Assembly: GCF_015679265.1 (NCBI RefSeq)
Contig: NZ_CP064942.1
Span: forward strand, 962,001-1,026,000
Direction of reading: 5' to 3'
DNA from: Pontivivens ytuae
GTDB taxonomy: Bacteria > Pseudomonadota > Alphaproteobacteria > Rhodobacterales > Rhodobacteraceae
DNA length: 64,000 nt
Position numbers and translations under genes: made by a program. How positions within the stretch are numbered: the first letter of the stretch is position 1; every line of letters starts with the position of its first letter. Below the pieces are notes generated by a model that did not search any database, was not told where the DNA came from, and saw only the letters and a list, made by a program, of their open reading frames with translations. Below, piece after piece: positions 43,328-52,158 of the stretch.

Positions 43328-43954
43328 ATGCCCGTCGATCCCGCAACGCTGCTCGCCTTTCTCGCCGCCTGCATCGTGATCTACGTCATCCCGGGGCCGG
43401 ACATGGCCTACATCGCCGCGAACTCGCTCTCTGGCGGGCGGCGCGGCGGGTTGCTCGCCGCCACCGGGACCGTGGTCGGGGCGAGCATCCATGCGCTCGC
43501 CGCCGCGCTCGGCGTCAGCGCGATCTTCGCCGCCTCGCCGGTCGCGTTCGAGGTCGTGCGCTGGGCGGGCGTCGGCTACCTCGCGTGGCTGGGCTGGCAG
43601 GCGCTGCGCAGCGACGGGCGGACCGAGGCTGCGGGCGCGCCGCCGAAGCGGCCGCTCCTCATCATCGCGAAGGGCACGGCGATCAACGTGCTGAACCCCA
43701 AGGTCGCACTCTTCTTCCTCGCCTTCCTGCCGCAATTCGCCGATCCGGCAGCGGGGGCGCTGACGGCACAGCTTGCCACGCTCGGCCTCACTTTCGCGCT
43801 CGGCGGCGCGGTCTGGTGCGCGGGGCTGGCGCTGGTCTTCGCCTGGGCCGGCGGGCGGCTCGGCGCATCGGCGCGGGTGGCGCGCTGGCGCAGCCGCATC
43901 ACCGGCTCGCTGTTCCTGACATTTGCCGGTGCGCTCGCCCTCGGAGATCGGTAG
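43328..43954 (+). CDS. LysE/RhtB family amino-acid exporter
   Basis: The 208-residue inner-membrane protein has six predicted helices. The family signature IVIYVIPGPDMAYIAANSLS sits near the N-terminus, followed by GGRRGGLLAATGTVVGAS and INVLNPKVALFFLAFLPQF. Members export amino acids such as lysine, threonine or homoserine lactones; the substrate is not deducible. AAGGAGGCC precedes the ATG at 43328. A single gene followed closely by an SMP-30-like gene on the same strand. Confidence 0.93.
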   Translation: MPVDPATLLAFLAACIVIYVIPGPDMAYIAANSLSGGRRGGLLAATGTVVGASIHALAAALGVSAIFAASPVAFEVVRWAGVGYLAWLGWQALRSDGRTEAAGAPPKRPLLIIAKGTAINVLNPKVALFFLAFLPQFADPAAGALTAQLATLGLTFALGGAVWCAGLALVFAWAGGRLGASARVARWRSRITGSLFLTFAGALALGDR

Positions 43955-44012
43955 CAGGCAGGGTCCGACGCGCTATCTCCCTGCCCGTGAATTGCAGGAG
44001 AGGAGCGTCCCC

Positions 44013-45074
44013 ATGATCGCCCGTATCGCCCTTGCCGCGCTGGTCGCGGCCACCCCCCTCACCGCCCAGACCTTCGAGGTCGTCGCCGAGCTCGACCAGG
44101 GGCCGGGTAACGTCACCGTGACACCGGACGGCCGGATCATCCTCAGCCTGCACCAGTTCTACGCGCCCGAGATGCGGGTGGTGGAGCTGACCGAGGATGG
44201 CAGCCTCGTCCCCTTCCCCACGCCCCGCTGGGCCGGGCCGCGGCAGGCGGACGGCACGGGCCTCGCCGCCGTGCTGGGCCTACGGAGCTCCGCCGACGGC
44301 GTCGTCTGGATGCTCGACAACGGCAGCGGAGGGCAGGTGCAGCAGCGCCTCGTCGGCTGGAACACACAGACCGATGAGCTGGAGGCGGCGATCGACATCC
44401 CGGCGGAGGCGTCGGTGGAGGGATCCTTCCACAACGACCTCGCCCTCGATGCGGAGCGGCCGCTCGCCTACACCGCCGACATCGCGGGCGGTTTCGCGAT
44501 CATAAATCTCGAGACCGGCGAGGGGCGCCGGGCGCTGGACGGCCACGTCTCCACCATGGCGGAAGACGTGGATTTCATCGTGCGCGGGGAGCTGCTGCGG
44601 AACCCCGATGGCTCGCGCGCGCGGGTGGCGCTCAATCCGATTACCATCAGCCCGGATAATGAGTGGGTGTACTACGGCGCGATGAACGGGACGGCGGTCT
44701 GGCGGGTGCCGACCGCGGCGCTCGCCGATCCCGAGCTGCCTGCCGAGGAGCTGGCCGCCCTGGTCGAGCGCTATGGCGACAAGCCGCCCTCCGACGGGAT
44801 CACGGTGGACGATATCGGCAACGTGTATATCACGGACGGCGGCGGCAATGCGATCGGCGTGACGGGGCCGGACGGGCGCTACCGCGTGCTGGTCGCGGAC
44901 CCGCGCATCGAGTGGCCGGACGGGATGTCGGCGGGGCCGGACGGCTGGATGTACGCGACGGTCAACCGCCTCAACAACACGCCGCCGCTCAATGCAGGCG
45001 CGAGCACCGAGCCCGCGGGTCCCTATTACGTGGTCCGCTGGCGGCCCATCGGCAGCGCGGTAGTGGGGCGCTAG
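44013..45074 (+). CDS. Secreted beta-propeller protein (Yellow/major royal jelly, SMP-30-like)
   Basis: The 353-residue protein has a signal peptide (MIARIALAALVAATPLTAQ) and then a six-bladed propeller pattern: PGNVTVTPDGRIILSLHQFY, HNDLALDAERPLAYTADIAG, ITISPDNEWVYYGAMNGTAV, SDGITVDDIGNVYITDGGGN, WPDGMSAGPDGWMYATVNRL. These fit the Yellow/MRJP-SMP-30 superfamily; bacterial members may be lactonases or ligand binders. CAGGAGAGGAGC precedes the ATG at 44013. The product is probably periplasmic. The stop shares CTAG with the convergent gene. Substrate unknown. Confidence 0.88.
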   Translation: MIARIALAALVAATPLTAQTFEVVAELDQGPGNVTVTPDGRIILSLHQFYAPEMRVVELTEDGSLVPFPTPRWAGPRQADGTGLAAVLGLRSSADGVVWMLDNGSGGQVQQRLVGWNTQTDELEAAIDIPAEASVEGSFHNDLALDAERPLAYTADIAGGFAIINLETGEGRRALDGHVSTMAEDVDFIVRGELLRNPDGSRARVALNPITISPDNEWVYYGAMNGTAVWRVPTAALADPELPAEELAALVERYGDKPPSDGITVDDIGNVYITDGGGNAIGVTGPDGRYRVLVADPRIEWPDGMSAGPDGWMYATVNRLNNTPPLNAGASTEPAGPYYVVRWRPIGSAVVGR

Positions 45075-45703
45075 TCGGCCTCGGCGCTGGGGTCGATCTG
45101 AACTGAATAGCCTGCGGCGAGCAACGCGATCGTCGGGAGAGGCGTCAACGGACGGACCGGTCCGTCCGGAAGGCATTCGGGCGGACCGTAGCCCTCGAAA
45201 CTCCAGCGGTGCGCGGCGCCTCGATATGTGAGCCACGCCGCGTTCCCGTCGGTGAAGAGTGCCCCGTCGGTGAGGTCCCGCGCGCGGACCAGCTCTTGCG
45301 GTCCCCGCCGCGCCGTGTGCAGCGCCTCGTCCATCTCGGGCACCTTGATCCCGGGCCGCCAAGCGTCCGCGAAGGTGTGCGCCGCCTCCCGCCGACACAG
45401 GAAGCAGGGGCGGTGGCCGGCGGCAAAGGCCGTCGCCTCGTCGAGAAAGAAGAGATGCGTGTAGCCCGGCCCCATCACCTTCCGCCGCCAGCCCTTCCAC
45501 TGCAGGCGGCAGATGATCCAGTGCTTCGAGGCCCAGCGGCGCGTGAGCGTCCCGTCCTCCCGGTGCAGCCGCCCGCCCCGGTTGCCGGTCCACGCGCCGC
45601 GCGCCGGAGAGGCGGTGATCTCGCCGAAGGGGGTGACGCGGTTGGTGTGCGGCAGGACGGCCTCCCTTGCCCGGGCGCAGCGGTCTTGGCAGGGTGCCGC
45701 CAT
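45071..45703 (-). CDS. Conserved hypothetical protein with NRVTPFGEI motif
   Basis: The 210-residue cytoplasmic protein has NRVTPFGEITASPARGAWTG, GNRGGRLHREDGTLTRRW and FFLDEATAFAAGHRPCFLC. This family seems familiar from proteobacterial genomes, but I know no function. Arg/Trp/Cys content might mean nucleic acid or metal binding; that is a guess. The ATG at 45703 is complementary to the start of the amidase gene: the two divergent starts share CATG, leaving no upstream space. It may therefore start further in, though the next candidates lie inside the conserved part. Ends convergently at CTAG. Confidence 0.7.
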   Translation of the reverse strand: MAAPCQDRCARAREAVLPHTNRVTPFGEITASPARGAWTGNRGGRLHREDGTLTRRWASKHWIICRLQWKGWRRKVMGPGYTHLFFLDEATAFAAGHRPCFLCRREAAHTFADAWRPGIKVPEMDEALHTARRGPQELVRARDLTDGALFTDGNAAWLTYRGAAHRWSFEGYGPPECLPDGPVRPLTPLPTIALLAAGYSVQIDPSAEAD

Positions 45704-46358
45704 GCGACCGCCCCTGTCCATCCGCGAATGCCCTTCGCCCAACTACGGCGACCGGCGCGGCGCCGTACCCTCACTGATCGTGCTGCACTATACGGCGATG
45801 GGGAGCGCGGCGGCGGCCATCGCGCGGCTGTGCGATCCGGCCTGCGAGGTCTCCGCCCACTACGTGATCGACCGAGATGGTGACGTGACCCGGCTGGTGG
45901 CCGACGAACATCGCGCCTGGCACGCGGGCGCGGGCGCGTGGCTGAACGTGACGGACGTGAACAGCCACTCGCTGGGCATCGAGCTCGACAATCCCGGTGA
46001 TGCGCCATTCCCGGAAGCTCAGATGCTGTCGCTGGAGGCGTTGCTCAGCGACCTGCGCGACCACTGGCGGATCGGACCGGAGGGCGTGATCGGACACTCC
46101 GACTGCGCCCCCGGGCGGAAGAGCGATCCGGGCACACACTTCGACTGGGCACGGCTGGAGCGCGCTGGTCATGCGCAGCCCGCGGTGGCTGGCGTGGGGT
46201 CCTCTCCAGATATGGAACGGTTCCTGATGGCCGCCCGCACCTGCGGCTGGACGGCGGAGGCGACACCGGAAGACATCCTCACCGCCGTCCGCCTGCGCCA
46301 CCGGCGCGGCGCCACCGGCCCGCTCGGCACAGAAGACATGAAGGTGGTCGGCCTGTGA
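45702..46358 (+). CDS. N-acetylmuramoyl-L-alanine amidase (AmiD/Amidase_2 type)
   Basis: The 218-residue zinc amidase cleaves the MurNAc-L-Ala bond of peptidoglycan. Catalytic-site segments: VLHYTAMGSAAAAIARLCD (first His), SAHYVIDRDGDVTRLV, HRAWHAGAG (second His), SLGIELDNPGD (Glu/Asp), IGHSDCAPGRKSDPGTHFDW (His and Cys/Asp-type zinc ligand region). No signal peptide, so it may act on recycled muropeptides in the cytoplasm like AmpD, or be released otherwise. C-terminal ~50 residues contain a small peptidoglycan-binding-like helix pair. Overlaps the next gene in GTGA. Confidence 0.92.
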   Translation: MRPPLSIRECPSPNYGDRRGAVPSLIVLHYTAMGSAAAAIARLCDPACEVSAHYVIDRDGDVTRLVADEHRAWHAGAGAWLNVTDVNSHSLGIELDNPGDAPFPEAQMLSLEALLSDLRDHWRIGPEGVIGHSDCAPGRKSDPGTHFDWARLERAGHAQPAVAGVGSSPDMERFLMAARTCGWTAEATPEDILTAVRLRHRRGATGPLGTEDMKVVGL

Positions 46359-46975
46359 GCCGTTCGGACCCCGACGACATCCTGTCGACCTATCGACGGC
46401 AGGCGGCCACGTGGGACCGTGGCCGTCCAACGGGCGTCTTCGAGCAACCGTGGCTCAATCGCCTCGCCGCTCTCCTCCCATCCGGCGGCCACGTGCTCGA
46501 CCTCGGCTGTGGCTCCGGCGTCCCGATCGCCCGCTGGCTGATGCAGCGTGGTTTCGCCGTCACCGGCGTCGACGGCGCGCCCGAAATGCTCGAGCTCGCC
46601 CGCGCCCACCTGCCTGAGGCCGAGTGGATCGAAGCCGACATGCGCACCCTCGCCCTCGACCGCCGCTTCGATGGGATCGTCGCGTGGGACAGCTTCTTCC
46701 ACCTCACGCCGGACGCGCAGCGGGCGATGTTCCCGATCTTCGCCGCGCATCTCGCACCGGGCGGCGCCCTGATGTTTACCTCCGGTCCCGCCGCGGGCGA
46801 GGCGTGGGGACGGGTCGGCGGCGAGCCCGTCTATCACGCGAGCCTCGACCCGGAGGAATACGTCGCACTGATGGCGGCCGAAGGGCTGACGCTGCGCGGC
46901 TATCTCGCCGAAGATCCCGACTGCGACCGCCACACCGTTTGGCTCGCCCGGAGGGCGGACGGCAGCACCGGCTGA
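46355..46975 (+). CDS. Class I SAM-dependent methyltransferase
   Basis: The 206-residue methyltransferase starts at GTG 46355, overlapping the amidase stop. The SAM-binding motif is HVLDLGCGSGVPIARWL near residue 45, followed by VTGVDGAPEMLELARAHLP, IEADMRTLALDRRFDGIVAW and LAPGGALMFTSG, all motif I-IV order. Substrate unknown; the short length and lack of a target domain suggest a small molecule. Followed by a 21-bp perfect hairpin at 46988-47038. Confidence 0.92.
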   Translation: MSRSDPDDILSTYRRQAATWDRGRPTGVFEQPWLNRLAALLPSGGHVLDLGCGSGVPIARWLMQRGFAVTGVDGAPEMLELARAHLPEAEWIEADMRTLALDRRFDGIVAWDSFFHLTPDAQRAMFPIFAAHLAPGGALMFTSGPAAGEAWGRVGGEPVYHASLDPEEYVALMAAEGLTLRGYLAEDPDCDRHTVWLARRADGSTG

Positions 46976-46987
46976 CCTCGCGCGATC

Positions 46988-47038
46988 GCGTATTTGGACA
47001 AAGAAGAAATCCCCGCCTTCTTCTTTGTCCAAATACGC
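46988..47038. terminator. 21-bp perfect inverted repeat, terminator-like
   Basis: Left arm 46988-47008 (begins GCGTATTTGGAC, ends AAAGAAGAA), 9-base loop ATCCCCGCC, right arm 47018-47038 exactly complementary. It begins 12 bases after the methyltransferase stop. The ATTTGGACAAAGAAGAA arm resembles the tail of the recurring GCCTCCGGCGGGGATATTTG element. No T-run follows, so it may be a 3'-end stabiliser as much as a terminator. Confidence 0.7.
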
Positions 47039-47183
47039 AAATCCACACTCTCAAACCGCACGCCGCCGCAAGACTGGCCCGGCCGGGCGCAACACGCTAA
47101 CATCACCCCTGCGCGAACCGGCCGAGAACAGGCCGGGCGGGCGAGGCAGTGTCGGCGGAAGCAGCGGGCGTGAGGGCAGTCGC

Positions 47184-48362
47184 ATGACGGAGATGGTATT
47201 CGGCGCCGAGGGTGCGCCGAGCGCGGAGCGCGAGCCGATCGTGCCGCGCTGGTGGCGCACGGTCGACCGCTGGACGCTGTCGGCGGTGCTCGTGCTGTTC
47301 CTGCTGGGTCTCTTGCTGGGCCTCGCCGCCTCGCCGCCACTGGCCGCGCGCAACGGGCTCGATCCGTTCCATTACGTGACCCGGCAGGCGGTGTTCGGGG
47401 TGGTGGGGCTCGCGGCCATGCTGATCGTGTCGATGTGGGAGCCGCGGGCACTGCGCCGCTGGGCCACGATCGGGTTCGGGCTGACCTTTCTCGCCGTCCT
47501 GCTCCTGCCGGTGCTCGGCACCGATTTCGGCAAGGGCGCGACGCGCTGGTACTCGCTGGGATTCGCGAGCATCCAGCCCTCGGAGTTCCTGAAACCCGTC
47601 TTCGTCGTCTTCGCGGCCTGGCTGATGACCGGCTCGATGGCGCGCGGCGGGCCGCCGGGCAAGTCGCTCTCCTTCGGGCTGGCCGTGGCGGTCGCAGCGA
47701 GCCTCGCCCTGCAACCGGATTTCGGGCAAGCGAGCCTGATCCTTGCCGCCTGGGGACTGATGTATTTCGTGGCGGGCGCGCCGATGCTGCTGCTTGTCTC
47801 GCTGGCCGGCGCGGTCGTGGCGACCGGCATCTTCGCCTACAACAACTCGGAGCATTTCGCCCGGCGGATCGACGGTTATCTCGACCCGGTGGTCGATCCC
47901 ACGACGCAGATCGGCTACGCCACCGCCGCGATCCGCGAGGGCGGATTTCTCGGCGTCGGCGTCGGTGAGGGGCTGGTGAAGTGGCGTCTGCCGGATGCGC
48001 ATACCGACTTCATCATCGCGGTCGCGGCGGAGGAGTACGGCCTGCTTCTGGTGCTCGTCATCATCGGGCTCTTCGCCTTCATCACGCTCCGCGCGCTCTT
48101 TCGTCTGAGCCGGGAGCGGGATGCGTTCATCCGGCTGGCGGGCACTGGGCTGGCGGCGCTTTTCGCCATGCAGTCGGTCATCAACATGGGCGTGGCGGTG
48201 CGGCTGTTGCCGGCGAAGGGCATGACGCTGCCCTTCGTGAGCTATGGCGGTTCGTCACTGCTGGCGACGGGGGTGTCGCTCGGCATGCTGATCGCGTTTA
48301 CCCGGACGCGGCCGCAGGACGACCTGGGCGACGCACTGGGGCTCGGCGGGCGGCACGGGTAA
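47184..48362 (+). CDS. ftsW: Lipid II polymerase/flippase FtsW
   Basis: The 392-residue SEDS protein has ten predicted helices and makes septal peptidoglycan with its class B PBP partner. Family motifs: KGATRWYSLGFASIQPSEFL near residue 125, GDFTDFIIAV-type segment here read as DAHTDFIIAVAAEEYGLL, and the ending KGMTLPFVSYGGSSLLATGV. The ATG at 47184 (MTEMVFGAEGAP) follows GTGAGGGCAGTCGC. It opens the division/cell-wall cluster; murG follows after 41 bp containing the recurring 3' element. mraY and murD, usually upstream, are not in the window. Confidence 0.95.
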   Translation: MTEMVFGAEGAPSAEREPIVPRWWRTVDRWTLSAVLVLFLLGLLLGLAASPPLAARNGLDPFHYVTRQAVFGVVGLAAMLIVSMWEPRALRRWATIGFGLTFLAVLLLPVLGTDFGKGATRWYSLGFASIQPSEFLKPVFVVFAAWLMTGSMARGGPPGKSLSFGLAVAVAASLALQPDFGQASLILAAWGLMYFVAGAPMLLLVSLAGAVVATGIFAYNNSEHFARRIDGYLDPVVDPTTQIGYATAAIREGGFLGVGVGEGLVKWRLPDAHTDFIIAVAAEEYGLLLVLVIIGLFAFITLRALFRLSRERDAFIRLAGTGLAALFAMQSVINMGVAVRLLPAKGMTLPFVSYGGSSLLATGVSLGMLIAFTRTRPQDDLGDALGLGGRHG

Positions 48363-48364
48363 GC

Positions 48365-48384
48365 GCCTCCGGCGGGGATATTTG
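48365..48384 (+). repeat. 3'-end element copy between ftsW and murG
   Basis: GCCTCCGGCGGGGATATTTG two bases after the ftsW stop, followed by ACGAAGAGAGAGCG. Same orientation and position relative to the stop as five other copies. Confidence 0.7.
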
Positions 48385-48403
48385 ACGAAGAGAGAGCGGG
48401 GGC

Positions 48404-49504
48404 ATGGGCGGACGCAAATTGGTCATCGCGGCAGGCGGAACGGGCGGGCACATGTTCCCTGCGCAGGCGCTGGCGGAGGAGATGCTGGCGCGCGGCTGGC
48501 GGGTGTCGCTCTCCACGGACATACGCGGCGCGCGCTATGCCGGGGCCTTTCCGGAGGATGTGCCGCGGGAGGTCGTGCGCGCCGCGACCCCGGCGCGCGG
48601 CGGGGCGCTCGGCAAGCTGGTGGCGCCCCTGATGATCGGCCGCGGCGTGCTGGAGGCGGTGAGCGCCATGCGCCGCGACCGGCCCGCGGCGGTGGCGGGG
48701 TTCGGCGGCTATCCGGCCGTGCCTGCGATGACGGCGGCGAAGCTCCTGGGCATTCCCACGCTGATCCACGAACAGAACGGCATTCCGGGGCGGGTTAACC
48801 GCCTCTTCGCCAAGCGTGCGGACAAGGTCGCCTGCTCGGTCTGGCCCACCGTCCTACCCCCCGGTGTCGATGCCGAGCACACCGGCAACCCGGTGCGCGG
48901 CACGATCGCGGCACAGGCCGGCGCGCCCTACGACTTCCCGTCCGACGGGTCCCTCAAGGTGGTGATCATCGGCGGCAGCCAGGGGGCCGCGATCATGAGT
49001 CGGGAGGTGCCCCCGGCTCTCGCCGCCCTGCCCGAAGACCTGCGCGCCCGGCTCGACGTCGCCCACCAGGCCCGCGGCGAGGACGAGGCGAGAGTACGCA
49101 ACGCCTATGCTGACGCCGGGATCGCGGCCGAGGTGAAAGGTTTCTTCGACGACGTGCCCGAGCGGCTGGCCGCCTGCCAGCTCGTCATCAGCAGGTCGGG
49201 GGCCTCGTCGGTCGCCGATATCTCGGTGGTCGGGCGGCCCTCGATCCTGATCCCCTTCGCGCTCGCCGCCGACGATCATCAGACGGCCAATGCCCGCGGG
49301 CTGGTGGAGGCGGAAGCGGCCGTCATGCTCCGCGAAAACGAGGTTGACACGGACCGCCTCGCCGCCGAGATCAGCGCGATCCTGTCGCGCCCGGCGCGCG
49401 CCCGCGCCATGGCCGATGCCGCACAGGGCGTCGCGAAGCCCGACGCGCAGGCCCGCCTCGCCGATCTGGTCGAGCGGGTCGCCGAGATGAAAGGAAACGC
49501 ATGA
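48404..49504 (+). CDS. murG: UDP-GlcNAc:lipid I GlcNAc transferase MurG
   Basis: The 366-residue GT28 glycosyltransferase adds GlcNAc to lipid I to form lipid II on the inner face of the membrane. Markers are the first G-loop [76 protein letters not shown] and [20 protein letters not shown] (donor-binding region). The stop overlaps murC in ATGA, so translation is coupled. Confidence 0.97.
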   Translation: MGGRKLVIAAGGTGGHMFPAQALAEEMLARGWRVSLSTDIRGARYAGAFPEDVPREVVRAATPARGGALGKLVAPLMIGRGVLEAVSAMRRDRPAAVAGFGGYPAVPAMTAAKLLGIPTLIHEQNGIPGRVNRLFAKRADKVACSVWPTVLPPGVDAEHTGNPVRGTIAAQAGAPYDFPSDGSLKVVIIGGSQGAAIMSREVPPALAALPEDLRARLDVAHQARGEDEARVRNAYADAGIAAEVKGFFDDVPERLAACQLVISRSGASSVADISVVGRPSILIPFALAADDHQTANARGLVEAEAAVMLRENEVDTDRLAAEISAILSRPARARAMADAAQGVAKPDAQARLADLVERVAEMKGNA

Positions 49505-50904
49505 ACGACCGTCCCACCCGCCTGCCGCAGGACATCGGCTCGATCCACTTCGTGGGCATGGGCGGTATCGGCATGTCCGGTATCGCCGAGGTGATGCTGA
49601 ACCACGGCTACAAGGTGCAGGGCTCCGACCTCAAGGACGGCCCAATCCTGGAGCGGCTGCGCGAGCACGGGGCGGAGACGTTCATCGGCCAGTCGGAGGA
49701 CAACCTCGAGAATGCCGAGGTCGTCGTCGTCTCCACCGCGATCAAGAAGGGCAATCCGGAGCTTGACGGCGCCCGCGCGCGCGGCCTGCCGATCGTGCGG
49801 CGGGCGGAGATGCTGGCGGAGCTGATGCGGCTGAAGTCCAACGTCGCGGTGGCGGGAACGCATGGGAAGACGACGACGACGTCGCTGGTCGCCGCCATTC
49901 TGGACGCAGGCGGGGTGGACCCGACCGTCATCAATGGCGGGATCATCCATGCCTACGGCTCGAACGCGCGGATGGGCGACGGCGACTGGATGGTGGTCGA
50001 GGCGGACGAGAGTGACGGAACATTCCTCAAGCTGCCGGCGACCATCGGGATCATCACCAATATCGACCCCGAGCACATGGACCATTACGGGGACTTCGAC
50101 GCGATCCGCGCGGCCTTCGACAGCTTCGTATCCAACATTCCGTTCTACGGTGCGGCCGTGATCTGCATCGACCACCCCGAGTGCCAGGCGTTGAAGGGCC
50201 GGGTGATCGACAAGCGGGTCATCACCTATGGGTTTTCGCTCCAGGCCGATATCTGCGCCGTGAACCTGCGCTATGACGGGCCGGTCGCCTGTTTCGACGT
50301 GATCGCGCGGCACCGCCATGGCGAGCGGCGGATCGAGGGGCTGCGCCTGCCGATGCCGGGCGAGCACAACGTGCAGAACGCGCTGGCGGCGATTGCCGTG
50401 GCACTCGACCTGCGCATCCCGGACGAGGCGATCCGCAAAGGGCTGAGCGGTTTCGGCGGCGTCAACCGACGCTTCACCCATGTCGCCGAGGTCGGCGGCA
50501 TCACGATCATCGACGATTACGGACACCACCCGGTGGAGATTGCGGCGGTGCTGAAGGCGGCGCGGAAGGCCACGAAGGGCCGGGTGATCGCGATCCACCA
50601 ACCGCACCGGTTCAGCCGCGTGGCGAGCCTCTTCGACGACTTCTGCACCTGCTTCAACGAGGCGGACGTGGTGGGGATCTCCTCGGTCTACGCGGCGGGG
50701 GAGGAGCCCATCGCGGGGGCGGACCAGGCGGCTCTAGTCGAGGGCATTACGTCCCACGGCCACCGCGACGTGCGGGCCGTGGATGCGCCGAAGGGCATCC
50801 CGGATTTCGTGCGCGAGGTGGCCGAGGCCGGGGACATGGTCGTGTTCCTCGGCGCCGGGACGATCACCCAGTGGGCGCACGCGCTACCGCGGAGCCTGAC
50901 GTGA
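49501..50904 (+). CDS. murC: UDP-N-acetylmuramate--L-alanine ligase
   Basis: The 467-residue cytoplasmic Mur ligase adds L-alanine to UDP-MurNAc with ATP. N-terminal [19 protein letters not shown] binds the nucleotide sugar, [20 protein letters not shown] is the ATP P-loop, [20 protein letters not shown] contains the metal Glu, and [18 protein letters not shown] marks the C-terminal domain. Overlaps murG by four bases. A 241-bp gap with C/G-rich repeats separates it from murB, where many Rhodobacterales (from memory) carry a small DUF2484 gene. Confidence 0.97.
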   Translation: MNDRPTRLPQDIGSIHFVGMGGIGMSGIAEVMLNHGYKVQGSDLKDGPILERLREHGAETFIGQSEDNLENAEVVVVSTAIKKGNPELDGARARGLPIVRRAEMLAELMRLKSNVAVAGTHGKTTTTSLVAAILDAGGVDPTVINGGIIHAYGSNARMGDGDWMVVEADESDGTFLKLPATIGIITNIDPEHMDHYGDFDAIRAAFDSFVSNIPFYGAAVICIDHPECQALKGRVIDKRVITYGFSLQADICAVNLRYDGPVACFDVIARHRHGERRIEGLRLPMPGEHNVQNALAAIAVALDLRIPDEAIRKGLSGFGGVNRRFTHVAEVGGITIIDDYGHHPVEIAAVLKAARKATKGRVIAIHQPHRFSRVASLFDDFCTCFNEADVVGISSVYAAGEEPIAGADQAALVEGITSHGHRDVRAVDAPKGIPDFVREVAEAGDMVVFLGAGTITQWAHALPRSLT

Positions 50905-50924
50905 TGGTACGGCCCCCCTCCTCT

Positions 50925-51014
50925 CCTCCCCCCGGCGGGGGGAGGAAGCACACGAATCCAACCAAAGCGCACCACGGGGACCGAAGCGCTCCCCTCCCCC
51001 CGCCGGGGGGAGGG
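50925..51014. repeat. Inverted pair of C/G-rich hairpins between murC and murB
   Basis: CCTCCCCCC-GGC-GGGGGGAGG at 50925-50945 and CCCTCCCCCC-GCC-GGGGGGAGGG at 50992-51014, inverted copies of each other with about 46 bases between, so the whole could form a large cruciform. A related hairpin lies at 12627. No gene is seen in 50905-51145. Confidence 0.7.
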
Positions 51015-51145
51015 ATAGGGAGGGGGGACGCTGCGCCGTCCTCTTCCTCCCTTCGGCGATGCGTTCCGCATCGCCGACGCGCCCGACCCGCCCCCAAGGC
51101 GGGCGCGTTTGCGCCCCCCTCGGGCCGGGCGCGAGGCCAGTAACG

Positions 51146-52099
51146 ATGGGCGACACGCAGCACTTGAGCCTTCTCGACCGCCTCCCCGAGATCCGCGGCC
51201 GCTACCTTCAAGAACGCGACATGAGCGCAATGAGCTGGCTGCGCACCGGCGGCCCGGCGGAGGTGCTGTTCATGCCGGCCGACGAGGCCGACCTCGCGGC
51301 CTTCCTCGCCGCCTGCCCAGCAGACATCCCTGTCCTGCCCATCGGCGTCTGCTCCAACATGATCGTTCGCGACGGCGGCATCCGCGGCGTCGTGATCCGC
51401 ATGGGCCGCGGCTTCAACACCGTCGAGATCGAGGGGACCCGCGTCCGCACCGGCTGCGCCGCGCTCGACGCGCAGGTGGCCAAGCGCGCGGCGGAAGCGG
51501 GCATCGACCTCACCTTCCTGCGCACCATCCCCGGCGCCATCGGCGGTGCCGTGAAGATGAACGCAGGCTGCTACGGCAGCTACACGGCGGACGCGGTGGT
51601 CGAGGTCTCGGGCTACCTGCGCGACGGCACGCCGATCACGCTCGCTAAGGACGAGATCGGGTTCGCCTACCGCTCCTCGGACCTGCCGGACGGCATGGTC
51701 GTGACCTCCGTCCTTCTCGAAGGACCCGCCGGCGACCCGGCGGAACTGGCGCAGAAGATGGAGGATCAGCTCGCCAAACGAGCTGAGAGCCAGCCGGTCG
51801 ATGACCTGTCCTGCGGCTCCACCTTTCGCAATCCGGCGGGATACTCCTCGACGGGCCGCGACGACGACGTGCATGACCTCAAGGCGTGGAAGGTGATCGA
51901 CGATGCGGGCTGCCGCGGGCTGACGCTGGGCGGGGCAATTATGAGCCCCAAGCACTCCAACTTCCTCGTCAACACCGGCACCGCGACCTCGGCCGATCTG
52001 GAAAACCTGGGCGAGGAGGTTCGAAAAAGGGTTTTGGCCCATTCCGGCATTGAGCTAGAATGGGAAATCATGCGGATCGGGGATCACTCCGGCCGCTGA
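51146..52099 (+). CDS. murB: UDP-N-acetylenolpyruvoylglucosamine reductase
   Basis: The 317-residue FAD enzyme reduces UDP-GlcNAc-enolpyruvate to UDP-MurNAc. FAD contacts: [40 protein letters not shown] (GVCSN where GxGSN is usual), [20 protein letters not shown]. The catalytic Ser lies in [11 protein letters not shown], and the C-terminal [15 protein letters not shown] segment (here [19 protein letters not shown]) closes the site. The ATG at 51146 follows GAGGCCAGTAACG. Unusually it follows a repeat-filled gap after murC. Confidence 0.96.
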   Translation: MGDTQHLSLLDRLPEIRGRYLQERDMSAMSWLRTGGPAEVLFMPADEADLAAFLAACPADIPVLPIGVCSNMIVRDGGIRGVVIRMGRGFNTVEIEGTRVRTGCAALDAQVAKRAAEAGIDLTFLRTIPGAIGGAVKMNAGCYGSYTADAVVEVSGYLRDGTPITLAKDEIGFAYRSSDLPDGMVVTSVLLEGPAGDPAELAQKMEDQLAKRAESQPVDDLSCGSTFRNPAGYSSTGRDDDVHDLKAWKVIDDAGCRGLTLGGAIMSPKHSNFLVNTGTATSADLENLGEEVRKRVLAHSGIELEWEIMRIGDHSGR

Positions 52100-52158
52100 C
52101 GACCCCGGACCCTCAACGCAGGGACATGAAACCGGGGCGACACCAGAACGAGGCGGGC

